A stretch of DNA of 59,510 bases from Stutzerimonas stutzeri (GTDB lineage: Bacteria > Pseudomonadota > Gammaproteobacteria > Pseudomonadales > Pseudomonadaceae). Shown piece by piece: positions 30,371-39,447 of the stretch (position 1 is its first letter; the number at the start of each line of letters is the position of its first letter). Both the position numbers and the translations under genes were made by a program. The notes beneath the pieces were generated by a model, which saw only the letters and a program-made list of their open reading frames with translations, did not search any database and was not told the origin of the DNA. The stretch lies in assembly GCF_024448695.1 (NCBI RefSeq), contig NZ_JAMOHY010000017.1, forward strand, positions 1 to 59,510, written 5' to 3'.

Positions 30371-32734
30371 GTGGATCTACAGCAGGGTTTCGTCCTGACC
30401 CGGCATTGGCGCGACACGGCTGCAGGCACCGAAGTGGAGTTCTGGTTGGTGACCGATGCAGGGCCTCGCCGGATTCGCGTGCCCTCTCAGCCGTCGGTCG
30501 CTTTCATCCCCGCTGAACAATGCGAGCAGGCGCGGGTACTGCTCAAGGGCGAACGTGACGTCGAGCTGCGTCCGCTTGACCTGAGGGACTTCCACCAACG
30601 CGCGGTGGTTGGCCTGTATTGCCGGCAACACCGGCAACTGATGAACCTTGAAAAGCGCTTGCGCCAGGCCGGACTGGACGTCTATGAAGCCGATATACGC
30701 CCGCCGGAACGCTATCTGATGGAGCGCTTCATCACCGCGCCGGTCAGCTTCAGCGGCACGCCGGATGCCGAGGGCGTGCTGCTGAATGCGCAGGTCAGGC
30801 CTGCGCCGCAGTACCGTCCGCAGTTGAAACTGGTCTCCCTGGACATTGAAACCACCGCCACCGGCGAGTTGTATTCCATCGCACTGGAAGGCTGTGGGCA
30901 GCGTCAGGTCTATATGTTGGGCCCGGCCAACGGCGACGACGCTGGGGTGGATTTTCAGCTGGAGTATTGCGACAGCCGCAAGCAGCTGATCGAGCGGCTG
31001 AACGACTGGCTGGCGCAGCATGATCCCGATGCCATCATTGGCTGGAATCTGGTGCAATTCGACCTGCGCGTGCTGCGCGAACAGGCGCAACGTCATCAGG
31101 TGCCGCTGCGCCTTGGTCGTGCTGGCGAAGAGATGACCTGGCGTGAGCACGGCAGCCGACGCAACCACTTTTTCGCCGCGGCGGCGGGAAGGCTGATCAT
31201 TGACGGTATCGAGGCGCTGCGTTCGGCGACCTGGAGTTTTCCCTCGTTCAGCCTGGAGAATGTCGCCCAGACGCTGCTCGGCGAAGGCAAGGCCATCGAT
31301 ACGCCGTATCAGCGGATGGACGAAATCAACCGCATGTTCGCCGAGGACAAGCCGGCACTGGCGCGTTACAACCTCAAGGACTGCGAGTTGGTCACGCGCA
31401 TCTTTGCCAAGACCGAACTGCTGACCTTCCTGCTGGAGCGCGCCACCGTCACCGGCCTGCCAGCCGACCGCAGCGGTGGCTCGGTGGCGGCGTTCGAGCA
31501 TCTGTACATTCCGCTGATGCACCGAAAGGGCTTTGTCGCGCCGAATCTCGGCGAGCGACCACCACAGGCCAGTCCTGGTGGTTTCGTGATGAATTCCCGG
31601 CCCGGCCTCTACGAGTCGGTGCTGGTGCTGGACTACAAAAGCCTCTACCCCTCGATCATTCGCACCTTTCTCATCGACCCGGTGGGACTTGTCGAGGGCA
31701 TGCGCAATCCGGCGGACAGCGACTCGGTGGCCGGCTTTCTCGGAGCGCGCTTTTCCCGTACGCGGCATTGTTTGCCGGCCATCGTCGAGCGGGTCTGGCA
31801 GGGTCGCGAGACGGCCAAGCGCGACGGCAACATGCCGCTTTCGCAGGCGCTGAAAATCATCATGAATGCCTTTTACGGCGTGCTTGGGTCCAGCGGCTGC
31901 CGTTTCTTCGACCCGCGCCTGGCATCGTCCATCACCCTGCGCGGGCACGAGATCATGCGCAGGACACGCGAGCTGATCGAGGCCCAGGGCTACCGCGTGA
32001 TCTACGGCGATACCGATTCCACCTTCGTCTGGCTCAAATGCGCGCGCAGTGATGAGGATGCCACGCAGATCGGCCAGGCCTTGGTGCGCCATATCAACCA
32101 GTGGTGGCAGGAATACCTGCAGCAGGAATTCGGCTTGAACAGCGCGCTGGAAATCCAGTTCGAAACCCATTTCAAGCGCTTTCTGATGCCCACCATTCGT
32201 GGCGCGGAAGAGGGCAGCAAGAAGCGCTATGCCGGGCTGGTCACGCATGCCGATGGCAGCGAGGGCCTGGTGTTCAAGGGGCTGGAAACCGTTCGCTCTG
32301 ACTGGTCGCCGCTGGCGCAGCAGTTCCAGCAGGAGCTGTACCGACGCATCTTCAAGCGTGAGCCCTATCAGGATTATGTGCGCGACTACGTGCGCAGTAC
32401 CCTGGCCGGCGAACTGGACGAGCTGCTGGTGTTTCGCAAACGACTAAGGCGCCGGCTGGATGACTATCAGCGCAACGTGCCGCCGCATGTGCGCGCCGCA
32501 CGGATTGCCGACGAGTACAACCTGCAGCAGAGGCGGCAGCGCCAATACCAGAACGGTGGCTGGATCAGCTATCTGATAACGCTGGCCGGGCCTGAGCCGC
32601 TGGAGGTGCGACGCACGGCCATTGACTATGACCATTACGTGACGCGCCAGTTGCAGCCCATAGCGGATGCCATCCTGCCGTTCGTGAACGACAGTTTCAG
32701 CGCCCTGATCGATGAGCAGCTTGGCCTGTTCTGA
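30371..32734 (+). CDS. polB: DNA polymerase II (family B)
   Basis: The protein has 787 residues from the GTG at 30371, the length of Pseudomonas PolB; GAGG lies upstream. A 3'-5' exonuclease domain has SLDIETTA near 157 and [10 protein letters not shown] near 225. The polymerase domain has [10 protein letters not shown] near 421, [12 protein letters not shown] near 497 and YGDTDS near 545. It is a repair and lesion-restart polymerase, usually LexA-controlled. No clear LexA box (CTGT-N8-ACAG) was seen just upstream. Confidence 0.93.
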   Translation: MDLQQGFVLTRHWRDTAAGTEVEFWLVTDAGPRRIRVPSQPSVAFIPAEQCEQARVLLKGERDVELRPLDLRDFHQRAVVGLYCRQHRQLMNLEKRLRQAGLDVYEADIRPPERYLMERFITAPVSFSGTPDAEGVLLNAQVRPAPQYRPQLKLVSLDIETTATGELYSIALEGCGQRQVYMLGPANGDDAGVDFQLEYCDSRKQLIERLNDWLAQHDPDAIIGWNLVQFDLRVLREQAQRHQVPLRLGRAGEEMTWREHGSRRNHFFAAAAGRLIIDGIEALRSATWSFPSFSLENVAQTLLGEGKAIDTPYQRMDEINRMFAEDKPALARYNLKDCELVTRIFAKTELLTFLLERATVTGLPADRSGGSVAAFEHLYIPLMHRKGFVAPNLGERPPQASPGGFVMNSRPGLYESVLVLDYKSLYPSIIRTFLIDPVGLVEGMRNPADSDSVAGFLGARFSRTRHCLPAIVERVWQGRETAKRDGNMPLSQALKIIMNAFYGVLGSSGCRFFDPRLASSITLRGHEIMRRTRELIEAQGYRVIYGDTDSTFVWLKCARSDEDATQIGQALVRHINQWWQEYLQQEFGLNSALEIQFETHFKRFLMPTIRGAEEGSKKRYAGLVTHADGSEGLVFKGLETVRSDWSPLAQQFQQELYRRIFKREPYQDYVRDYVRSTLAGELDELLVFRKRLRRRLDDYQRNVPPHVRAARIADEYNLQQRRQRQYQNGGWISYLITLAGPEPLEVRRTAIDYDHYVTRQLQPIADAILPFVNDSFSALIDEQLGLF

Positions 32735-32840
32735 CGAGTGGAGGCGGGTGCCGGAAGTGTCATTCTTGAGCGTGATCAAGTTCAGCTCTTGGCTCACTCG
32801 ATAACCTGACGGCGTCTATCTGTCGCAGGCCGAGGTTGAC

Positions 32841-33047
32841 GTGGCCAAGAAGTTTCCCCTGAATCCCCCACATCCCGAGCGTATCTGCTGGGGCTGCGAC
32901 CGCTATTGTCCGGCCGATTCGCTTGCCTGCGGCAACGGCGCCGACCGTACCCAGCATCCGGCGGAAATGATCGGTGAAGACTGGTATCTGCACGGTGACT
33001 GGGGCGACCTGATCGCCACTGACAACCCGGACAGAAAGCTCGGCTGA
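32841..33047 (+). CDS. DUF3079-domain protein
   Basis: The 68-residue protein starts at GTG 32841 (VAKKFPLNPPHPERICWGCDRYC). The C-W-G-C-D-R-Y-C motif, the ACGNGADRTQHPAE segment and the final GDWGD are the DUF3079 signature. The Cys residues suggest metal binding. No function is known. Confidence 0.85.
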   Translation: MAKKFPLNPPHPERICWGCDRYCPADSLACGNGADRTQHPAEMIGEDWYLHGDWGDLIATDNPDRKLG

Positions 33048-33065
33048 ACCTGGTTCGGTATCTAT

Positions 33066-33743
33066 TCAGAACCAGCGGTCGTTACGCTTGCGTCCCCGGG
33101 TCATCGCCGGAAGGATCAGCCCGGCCAGCAAGCCCGCTCCGGCGATACTGCCGCCGTAGACCATATAGCGCATCAGCACCTGATTGTTCTCATCTCCCAG
33201 CCGCGCCTGAGCGTCGCGCAGCTCCGATTGGGCGGCGGTGAGCGCTTCGTCGAGCGCTGTGCGTCGCGCCTCCAGCTCATCGATCAAGGCTTTGCGTGAA
33301 TCCAGGGTTTCCTGCATGCCCTGCACGCGGATTTTCCAGCTGTCATCAATGGTTCGCAGCTGTTCGCTGAGCTCGGCAACCTGCTGCTCCAGCTGCGGCA
33401 AGCGCTCGGCCTGGCCGGGAACCTGCTGCAGGTCACTGCTGCGAATCCAGACGCGGTCGCCGTTTTCGCCACGCACCTGGCTGTAGTCGCCACTGGTTTC
33501 GAGCAGTTCGACTTTCTGCCCGGAGGTCAGGCTACCGACGATGCGGTAGCCGTCTGTTGGGCCGCTGCGTACATAGGTGGTCAGGCTGTCACTGACCCAG
33601 CGCTCATTGCTTGCCTGCTGCGCATGGGCCGGTGCAATGACGGCCAGCAGAGTACCCAGTACACCGGCGCGAAAGGCGCTGCATCGAGCGGTCGACCTGA
33701 AGAAACGGGAAGGAAGTGCAAGCAGATGACGAGATAAGGGCAT
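33066..33743 (-). CDS. SH3-domain envelope protein (TIGR04211 type)
   Basis: The 225-residue protein has a signal peptide (cleavage after AHA, near 41). A bacterial SH3 domain follows (RWVSDSLTTYVRSGPTDGYRIVGSL and on, about 48-110). A coiled coil of about 70 residues comes next, and a C-terminal membrane span (VYGGSIAGAGLLAGLILPA) ends in a basic tail. This is the TIGR04211 family, a periplasmic protein of unknown role anchored at its C-terminus. It reads leftward from ATG 33743. Confidence 0.85.
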   Translation of the reverse strand: MPLSRHLLALPSRFFRSTARCSAFRAGVLGTLLAVIAPAHAQQASNERWVSDSLTTYVRSGPTDGYRIVGSLTSGQKVELLETSGDYSQVRGENGDRVWIRSSDLQQVPGQAERLPQLEQQVAELSEQLRTIDDSWKIRVQGMQETLDSRKALIDELEARRTALDEALTAAQSELRDAQARLGDENNQVLMRYMVYGGSIAGAGLLAGLILPAMTRGRKRNDRWF

Positions 33744-34000
33744 GACGGTCTTCGCGTTGAAAAAAAGATGGAGGCTTCAGTGAGCGGGCCTGCGCGAAAG
33801 CGGACCCGTAGCCGGCGAGTTTCTCTGCAGCGTGCCGCAGAGCGAAGGAGCAGGGATGTGCCGGCAGGAGGATGCTTTCTCCCAGGATCGGGCCTGCGAC
33901 CTCTGTAATGCTGCAGACAGGACTGACAGCAGGCAGCTCCCGGGGTTCATTAAGTTTTCATCATTCTTATGCGGCACCAACGGACTCAGTTGCCGTTGGG

Positions 34001-34309
34001 TTACAGCATCTCGACCGGGTGAGCCCTGATCAGCACCTGCTCCTGGCGGAAGCGGGTTTCCAGCGACGTGCCGTAATGCCTCCACCAGGCGCGGTCGAGT
34101 TCGGGCGCCATCACTTCATAAATGATCAGGTCGTCGCGCACGGCGTGATTGCCTTCTTCACACCAGAGCCCGTCGACCGGGGCGCGTGTATGAGCGGTCA
34201 GGCCGCCAAACTCTTGCATAAGCTCGTCGCGCACCTCGCCAAACAGGGTCTTCGGCAAGGCATTTCCATCGTTGTCATAAAGCGGAAGCAACAGCTGGAT
34301 CAGGTGCAT
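34001..34309 (-). CDS. Conserved-looking protein of unknown function
   Basis: The 102-residue protein begins MHLIQLLLPLYDNDGNALPKTLFGEVRDELMQEFGGLTAHTRAP. It is a compact alpha-beta pattern with no signal peptide. The same kind of protein is common in Pseudomonas as a hypothetical. The region 33744-34000 to its left holds no convincing gene. Confidence 0.65.
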   Translation of the reverse strand: MHLIQLLLPLYDNDGNALPKTLFGEVRDELMQEFGGLTAHTRAPVDGLWCEEGNHAVRDDLIIYEVMAPELDRAWWRHYGTSLETRFRQEQVLIRAHPVEML

Positions 34310-34648
34310 AACTCAGTGTCCGGTGGGCTTTATCCATACGACCGCCGGGAGACGTACACAGCACTGCAATGAGGATCAACGGCAGGCCGCCTGGGCTGTT
34401 TCAGGATTTTGTTACAAGCGCTTGAACCCCTGGCCGCTTCCCCGGTCGGAGCAGAGCGCTATGCCTATAGCCGCCTGTCATCTCGGTCAGAGAGCGAGTC
34501 ATGGAACAGGTATAAACGTACTTCATCCTGCTGCGACCAAAACAATCGCACCCAGGCTTGAATGGATGGATGGATGGATGGCTTGTTTCACAACTTTTTC
34601 AAGGTGTAACGGTCCCATCTAAGGTCGATAAAAAAGGGATTTTCAAAA
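34310..34648. other. Noncoding stretch with a short ATGG repeat
   Basis: No convincing gene is seen in these 339 bases. Five perfect ATGG units stand in a row at 34562-34581, about 70 bases before the dehydrogenase ATG. The promoter of that gene must lie here, but no clear -35/-10 pair was chosen. The tetranucleotide run could vary in length by slippage. Confidence 0.5.
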
Positions 34649-35851
34649 ATGGCCGCCACGACGCTTAAAAGAGTGGGAGTTTCCGGCACAGGCATGATTT
34701 CGCGTTGCTTCATTCGTCTGATCATGAAGCACTATCCGGACCTGCAAATAAGCCGTGTCCTTACCCGCCGGGGAATCGACGCAATCGATGATTTTCCGCT
34801 CAGGGAGGCGCTGACCAACTCCATAGATGACCTTGTCGAGCACTCGGACCTTATTGTTGAGTGTAGCGGTGACGTGTTTTTAGGTACGCAGGTCATCGAG
34901 CGTGCCTTTGAAACCGGCTTGCCGGTTGTTACCGTGAACGCCGAATTGCAGGTCACCACGGGTTCCTGGCTGGCCGGCAGGGGACTGCTCACCGAAGCTG
35001 AAGGCGACCAGCCCGGTTCGCTTGCCGCGCTGCATGAAGATGCCGTGCAGATGGGGTTCAAGCCCCTTGTATACGGCAATATGAAGGGCTATCTCGAGCA
35101 TAATCCCACCCGCGAAAACATGCTCTACTGGTCGAAACGACAGGGCATCAGTATCGATCAGACCACCTCGTTCACGGATGGCACCAAGGTGCAGATCGAG
35201 CAGGCGGTAGTTGGCAACGGTTTTGGCGCGGGCATTTCCCGACCTGGATTGGAGGGGTTGCCCTCGACCGATCTCAATCGCAGCGCCAACGTGCTTGGCT
35301 TGATCGCGGAAAATATCGGCCAGCCGATTGTGGATTACGTCATACCCAGCGGGTATCCGGCGGGAGGCGTCTTTCTGGTCTGCCGTCACGATGAAGTTCA
35401 GGCCCCGGCCATCGAGTATTTCAAGCTGGGTGCTGGTCCGTACTACGTACTGTCGCGGCCCTTTCATCTCTGCTCGCTGGAAGTCGGCAAGACGGTACGC
35501 CGGGTGCTGGGCGGTGGCGGCGTGCTGTTGAACAACTCGACGGAACCGACCCTGGGTGTTGCAGCCATCGCCAAGCGCGAGATGAAACCCGGCGAGACCA
35601 TCGTGCGGGGCATTGGTGGTTTTGATGTGCGTGGTGAAGCGATACGGCTTGCGGAGGAACCCGACCACGTGCCCATCGGTTTGTTGCGCAATACCGTGCT
35701 CAAGCGTGCGCTAGAGCCCGGTCAGATGATTACCTTCGATGATATTGAGGTTCAGCCGAGTCGCGTGCTGGACATCATTCTCAACCAGCGTCAGCGCGCG
35801 AGCAGTGCAGATGCGCTGGCCGTCAAGACCTACAACCGGGCGGCGCTGTAA
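34649..35851 (+). CDS. Homoserine-dehydrogenase-like oxidoreductase with SAF domain
   Basis: The 400-residue protein begins with a Rossmann fold: VGVSGTGMISRCFIRLI at about 9-25. The middle resembles the COG4091 predicted homoserine dehydrogenases (VVTVNAELQVTTGSWLA near 92 and YGNMKGYLEHNPT near 141). The C-terminal 80 residues form an SAF domain (VAAIAKREMKPGETIV, then LEPGQMITFDDIE), as in sialate-synthase or altronate enzymes. The substrate is unknown, and it lies alone before a divergent operon. A link to sugar or amino-sugar metabolism is only a guess. Confidence 0.8.
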   Translation: MAATTLKRVGVSGTGMISRCFIRLIMKHYPDLQISRVLTRRGIDAIDDFPLREALTNSIDDLVEHSDLIVECSGDVFLGTQVIERAFETGLPVVTVNAELQVTTGSWLAGRGLLTEAEGDQPGSLAALHEDAVQMGFKPLVYGNMKGYLEHNPTRENMLYWSKRQGISIDQTTSFTDGTKVQIEQAVVGNGFGAGISRPGLEGLPSTDLNRSANVLGLIAENIGQPIVDYVIPSGYPAGGVFLVCRHDEVQAPAIEYFKLGAGPYYVLSRPFHLCSLEVGKTVRRVLGGGGVLLNNSTEPTLGVAAIAKREMKPGETIVRGIGGFDVRGEAIRLAEEPDHVPIGLLRNTVLKRALEPGQMITFDDIEVQPSRVLDIILNQRQRASSADALAVKTYNRAAL

Positions 35852-35884
35852 TGCGCACGCCCGTGGGACTGGATGAGCGCAGGC

Positions 35885-36106
35885 TCAGTTAACGCTGGCC
35901 GCCAGTCCTTGCCTGCAGGTGCCCAGGTCGCTCCCGGCACTTACAGCATTCCAGACATCCCGCACGATCCGAACCACTGCGCCGCCGAAGCAGTTCGCCT
36001 CCGACAACGCCTCCTGCTCATTCTCGAATATCGCCAGAACACTGCCGTAGGGATAGACCACACCCCATTGCTCGGCACCCTTGGCTGCAATCGCTGTAGT
36101 GTCCAT
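35885..36106 (-). CDS. Small conserved-looking protein of unknown function
   Basis: The 73-residue protein starts at ATG 36106. It has a beta-alpha-beta look (WGVVYPYGSVLAIFENEQEALSEAN). AAGATATC upstream is a weak ribosome site. It is likely co-oriented with but separate from the SGNH gene. No family is recognised. Confidence 0.55.
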   Translation of the reverse strand: MDTTAIAAKGAEQWGVVYPYGSVLAIFENEQEALSEANCFGGAVVRIVRDVWNAVSAGSDLGTCRQGLAASVN

Positions 36107-36167
36107 CTGATATCTTCCCTGGCTGTTGCTAAATATGACGGAATGCAGTCATTTAAATAGCACGGCG

Positions 36168-37241
36168 TCAAAACGCCGGCAATTGCCGTTCGGCGGAACG
36201 GCTAACTAGCGTTGGAGCCGCTCGGTTGTTGGGAACGTCGCGCAGCTGCTCGGCCAGCGCAAGGGTGAATTCCTGCGCGGCTGACCAGCGCAAATGCACG
36301 GCGTCGACAAAGGAATTGACCGGCGTGTTCCAGTCCTTGTCGGCGTTCCAGTAGGTGCCCCCGGCTGCGTCCAGCGCATCGGCGATGCGCCTGTCGAAAT
36401 CGGCAAGGAAGGTGCCCTCTGGATCGTATTTCTCTTTCCACTCCGGGTTCAGCGGGGTGGATACAACCAACAGCCTACGGCCTTCTTGCTGAAGGCGTGC
36501 GCTCATTTCGCGCAATGCGTCGAAGCAGTTTCGGTCCAGTGCATCCGGACGGCCATACAGCAGTTGACGGGTGTTGCTGGTCTGCAGCGGGCCGTCGCCG
36601 AAGCGGGTGAACACCAGGGGGGCCCATTCAATCCGACCGGCACGCTGGGCCTTGATGCTCAGTGCGTTGCGGACGAGCGATTGCGGCGAGAAATAGCGCA
36701 TGTAGTAGCCCCAGCGCGGCGCGTTGTCATAAACGTAGGGAGCGACATGCTCGCGGTTGAATACGGCGGTTGGCACTTTCCAGCAGCCGGCGAAGTCTTG
36801 TGGGTCGGCAATCATCACGACGCTGCGGATGCTCGATTCACGGTCGAGCAACCAGTGGCCGACGTAGGTCGATTGATTGGCGAACAGCCCGCAGAAGGCG
36901 CCGTTCAACGGGCGGATATCGGGCATCGCCTGGACCAAAGCATTGCCGTCGACGTGCCGCCAGGCCACCGATGAGCCGATGATCAGCAGGTTGGGCGAGC
37001 GAATCGGGTTGTTCCGCAGGAAGTTGAGTTTCTCGTCCGCGCAAAGGTTGTTGGAGAACGCCGGGGGCGGCAGGTTGCCGGTCCGCTCCAGACCAAACAG
37101 CGTCAGGCAGAACAGCGCCAGCGCACCGAGCAGGCCGGCCAGCACTGCCAGTAGATAACGCGCACGCACCTGATCCGGTGCGCGGGCTGCCGCTTGCTCA
37201 CGAGTGCTGTCGGCTATGGATGCTTCGGCGGTGTGACGCAT
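36168..37241 (-). CDS. SGNH-hydrolase-like membrane protein
   Basis: The 357-residue protein has one N-terminal membrane span (about 27-50), with the rest probably periplasmic. The SGNH pattern is present: block I LLIIGSSVAWRHVDG (about 84-98) and a late DAVHLRW (Asp and His) near 314. It resembles the AlgX/AlgJ-like and DltD-like partners of MBOAT transferases. It lies 2 bases after the carrier protein gene, so it is part of the operon. An acyl transfer or removal role on an envelope glycan is inferred. Confidence 0.75.
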   Translation of the reverse strand: MRHTAEASIADSTREQAAARAPDQVRARYLLAVLAGLLGALALFCLTLFGLERTGNLPPPAFSNNLCADEKLNFLRNNPIRSPNLLIIGSSVAWRHVDGNALVQAMPDIRPLNGAFCGLFANQSTYVGHWLLDRESSIRSVVMIADPQDFAGCWKVPTAVFNREHVAPYVYDNAPRWGYYMRYFSPQSLVRNALSIKAQRAGRIEWAPLVFTRFGDGPLQTSNTRQLLYGRPDALDRNCFDALREMSARLQQEGRRLLVVSTPLNPEWKEKYDPEGTFLADFDRRIADALDAAGGTYWNADKDWNTPVNSFVDAVHLRWSAAQEFTLALAEQLRDVPNNRAAPTLVSRSAERQLPAF

Positions 37242-37243
37242 GA

Positions 37244-37492
37244 TTACCTTCCTGCGAGTCTGGCGCTGATGACCTGGGCGAAGTGACCGACGTTGCGCAG
37301 CGACTCCAGCTCCGCCGTGCGGAATTTGATGCCAAAGCGCTGTTCTGCAGCGACCGTGAGCATGACGTGGGTCTGGCTGTCCCAGCCCTCGATATCGTTG
37401 GCGGTCATTTCTGGCGAGAGGACAATGCTGTCGTCGTCGAACACGTCGTGAAAGACCGGTGTGAGTGCCTGGATGACTTCTGCTTCGGTCAT
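37244..37492 (-). CDS. Acyl carrier protein
   Basis: The 82-residue protein has the ACP four-helix pattern. The phosphopantetheine serine is in GWDSQTHVM at about 37-45 (Ser39). Its start overlaps the FkbH-like gene stop by 4 bases, so the two are co-translated. It differs from the housekeeping ACP and is likely dedicated to this cluster. It would carry the group loaded by the FkbH-like protein. Confidence 0.88.
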   Translation of the reverse strand: MTEAEVIQALTPVFHDVFDDDSIVLSPEMTANDIEGWDSQTHVMLTVAAEQRFGIKFRTAELESLRNVGHFAQVISARLAGR

Positions 37493-39411
37493 GCCTGTAC
37501 CTCGATAAAGTGGCGGGTTGGGCGGCTGGAACCGAGGTCGTAGCGCCAGAATGTTGCCTCGCTGGCGGCCTCGGTGGGAGCCGAATGCGGGACGAATCCC
37601 AGCTGGGGGTAATGCTCGGCGACCATGCCGTTGCGTCCGCTGGGTCGGTATTCGCCGATCAGGGTGCGATAGCCCGCTGCCCTGGCGGCATGGACAAGCA
37701 CATCGAGAACGGCTTCCTCAACCTGTCGGCCCAGCACGCGACAGCTCATCAGCCAGCTGTCGATCAGCAGCTCGTCGTCTGCGAAGGCGGTGTCCGGCCG
37801 GGCCAGGACGACGCTGATCAGCCCGTTGTCGCCGTATTTGTCCGCCAGGCGGATGGCCAGCGCCACAGCGCGCGGGCCTTTTCTGGCGATACGCTCGACT
37901 TCCGCCTCGCTGTAGCGGCGCGTGGTGAGGTTGAACTGGTTGGTCTTGTTGATCAGCTGCGTGCTGCGGGCAAGTTCGGCATCACCAATCCTGGTGGCGT
38001 ACAGCACCATCTGCAGGTCACGCAGGTAGCCTTGCATGTCGGTGGCCTGGGTCATGGCGACCTTGCGCTCGGCATTCAACGCATAGTTGCGCCCACGCGT
38101 GGCGTCGTCCGAGGTAAAGGAGACGGCTTCGAAATAACCGGCTGCGGCGATACGCGCCGGGTAGTCCGCGACGTCTTCGGGCAACTCCGGCACCGCGACC
38201 TGCGGCAGTTCGCGGCGCACAATATCGCGCTCGGCCGGGTTGTCGTCGACGAAGACCAAGCTGTCCAGGCCGATATTCAGCATCGAGGCGATGCGGCGCA
38301 GGTTGTTGGCCTTGTCTTCCCAGTTGGCGACGAAGGCGGCGATGTCGCTGCGCTTGAGTACCATTTCAGGATGTTTGAATGCTGCCTCGGCGATGTTCTG
38401 ATCGTTCTTGCTGCACACCGCGAGGATGATTCCGCGACGTGCCAGCAGCGCTGTGTAGTGCTGGAAGGCCAGGAAAGCTTCGCCGCTGGGCGAACCCTGC
38501 CCCAGATGGAGGCCGTCGATGCCATCATCACCAACCACGCCACCCCACAGGGTGTTGTCCAGATCCAGCGCCAGGCATTTGCGCGACAGGCCGACGCTGG
38601 CGGCGGCGATGCGCGCCAGCTGGTCGCCGTACAGCGGCGCCAGGTTCGGGCTGACCAGTTGCTTGGCCTGGTGCCAGCGCAGCGGCTCGGCCAGGCCATC
38701 GCCATAGCTGCCGCGTGCCGCTTCCCAGGCAAGATCCAGCAGCAACACGCCGTCTTCCCGTGCGGCGCGACGGATAGCTGTGTTGAGTCGGTCGATCAAA
38801 GCCCAGGGCGAAGCCGGGACCAGGGCTTCGAACGAGCCGAAGATTGGCGGGTCGGCCGGCACGATGGTCTGCTGCAGCACCTGCGCGGCATAGCGCTCAC
38901 GTGCGCAGCGCCAGAGCAGGCGCAATTCATCGACGCGCGTGGTCACCGCAGCAGCCACGCTTTCAGGCGAGGCCTCCAGCGGCAGTTGCAAAGGGGCGTC
39001 GCGGGCATCCAGTGCCAGTACGATCAGTTGTGGAGCAAAGCTCGCCAGCTCCGCATCGTCCATCAGCAGCGCCTGGCGGTACATGCCGTAAGGGGCAACA
39101 TGCACCTTGAGCGCCAACCCCCGCTGCAGGCCGGCGACGCGGATTGCCGGAACCAGATGATCCACGGTATGCGAGGCGAGCAGGGCGATACGCAATGGCT
39201 GCAAGCCCGCAACGGATGCTTCGCCATTGGTTGCCGCCTGCAAGCCTTCGCTCGCCAGCCGGTCGAGGCGGGTCGTCAGGGTGAAGTCCCGCCGGTAGTT
39301 TGCGAGCCGTGTGGTTGCTTCGAGCCGGGCGAGTGGGTCTGGCTCACGTTTGACCTCGCCGATGGCGGCGCTCAGGTCTGGGTGTTCGGCTAGCCAGAGA
39401 AGCTGATCCAT
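37489..39411 (-). CDS. FkbH-like HAD-family protein
   Basis: The 640-residue protein has an N-terminal SGNH-like domain (about 70-240). The HAD core follows, with the Asp-rich motif CLALDLDNTLWGG at about 272-284 and LVFVDDNPAERD near 384. A C-terminal GNAT-like domain ends it (LIGEYRPSGRNGMV). FkbH-family proteins make D-glyceryl-S-ACP from 1,3-bisphosphoglycerate in polyketide pathways. The neighbouring ACP makes the same chemistry likely here. It lies between the MBOAT and ACP genes. Confidence 0.85.
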   Translation of the reverse strand: MDQLLWLAEHPDLSAAIGEVKREPDPLARLEATTRLANYRRDFTLTTRLDRLASEGLQAATNGEASVAGLQPLRIALLASHTVDHLVPAIRVAGLQRGLALKVHVAPYGMYRQALLMDDAELASFAPQLIVLALDARDAPLQLPLEASPESVAAAVTTRVDELRLLWRCARERYAAQVLQQTIVPADPPIFGSFEALVPASPWALIDRLNTAIRRAAREDGVLLLDLAWEAARGSYGDGLAEPLRWHQAKQLVSPNLAPLYGDQLARIAAASVGLSRKCLALDLDNTLWGGVVGDDGIDGLHLGQGSPSGEAFLAFQHYTALLARRGIILAVCSKNDQNIAEAAFKHPEMVLKRSDIAAFVANWEDKANNLRRIASMLNIGLDSLVFVDDNPAERDIVRRELPQVAVPELPEDVADYPARIAAAGYFEAVSFTSDDATRGRNYALNAERKVAMTQATDMQGYLRDLQMVLYATRIGDAELARSTQLINKTNQFNLTTRRYSEAEVERIARKGPRAVALAIRLADKYGDNGLISVVLARPDTAFADDELLIDSWLMSCRVLGRQVEEAVLDVLVHAARAAGYRTLIGEYRPSGRNGMVAEHYPQLGFVPHSAPTEAASEATFWRYDLGSSRPTRHFIEVQA

Positions 39412-39447
39412 TAGCCATTCACTCCTTCAGGATTGGAACCAGGGTGC

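Noticed and set aside
30377..32248. A 623-residue minus-strand frame opposite polB
   Set aside because: The polymerase motifs are on the forward strand, and the reverse frame shows no family pattern.
37510..39393. A 627-residue plus-strand frame opposite the FkbH-like gene
   Set aside because: The FkbH HAD motifs are on the minus strand. The plus frame is a GC-driven shadow.
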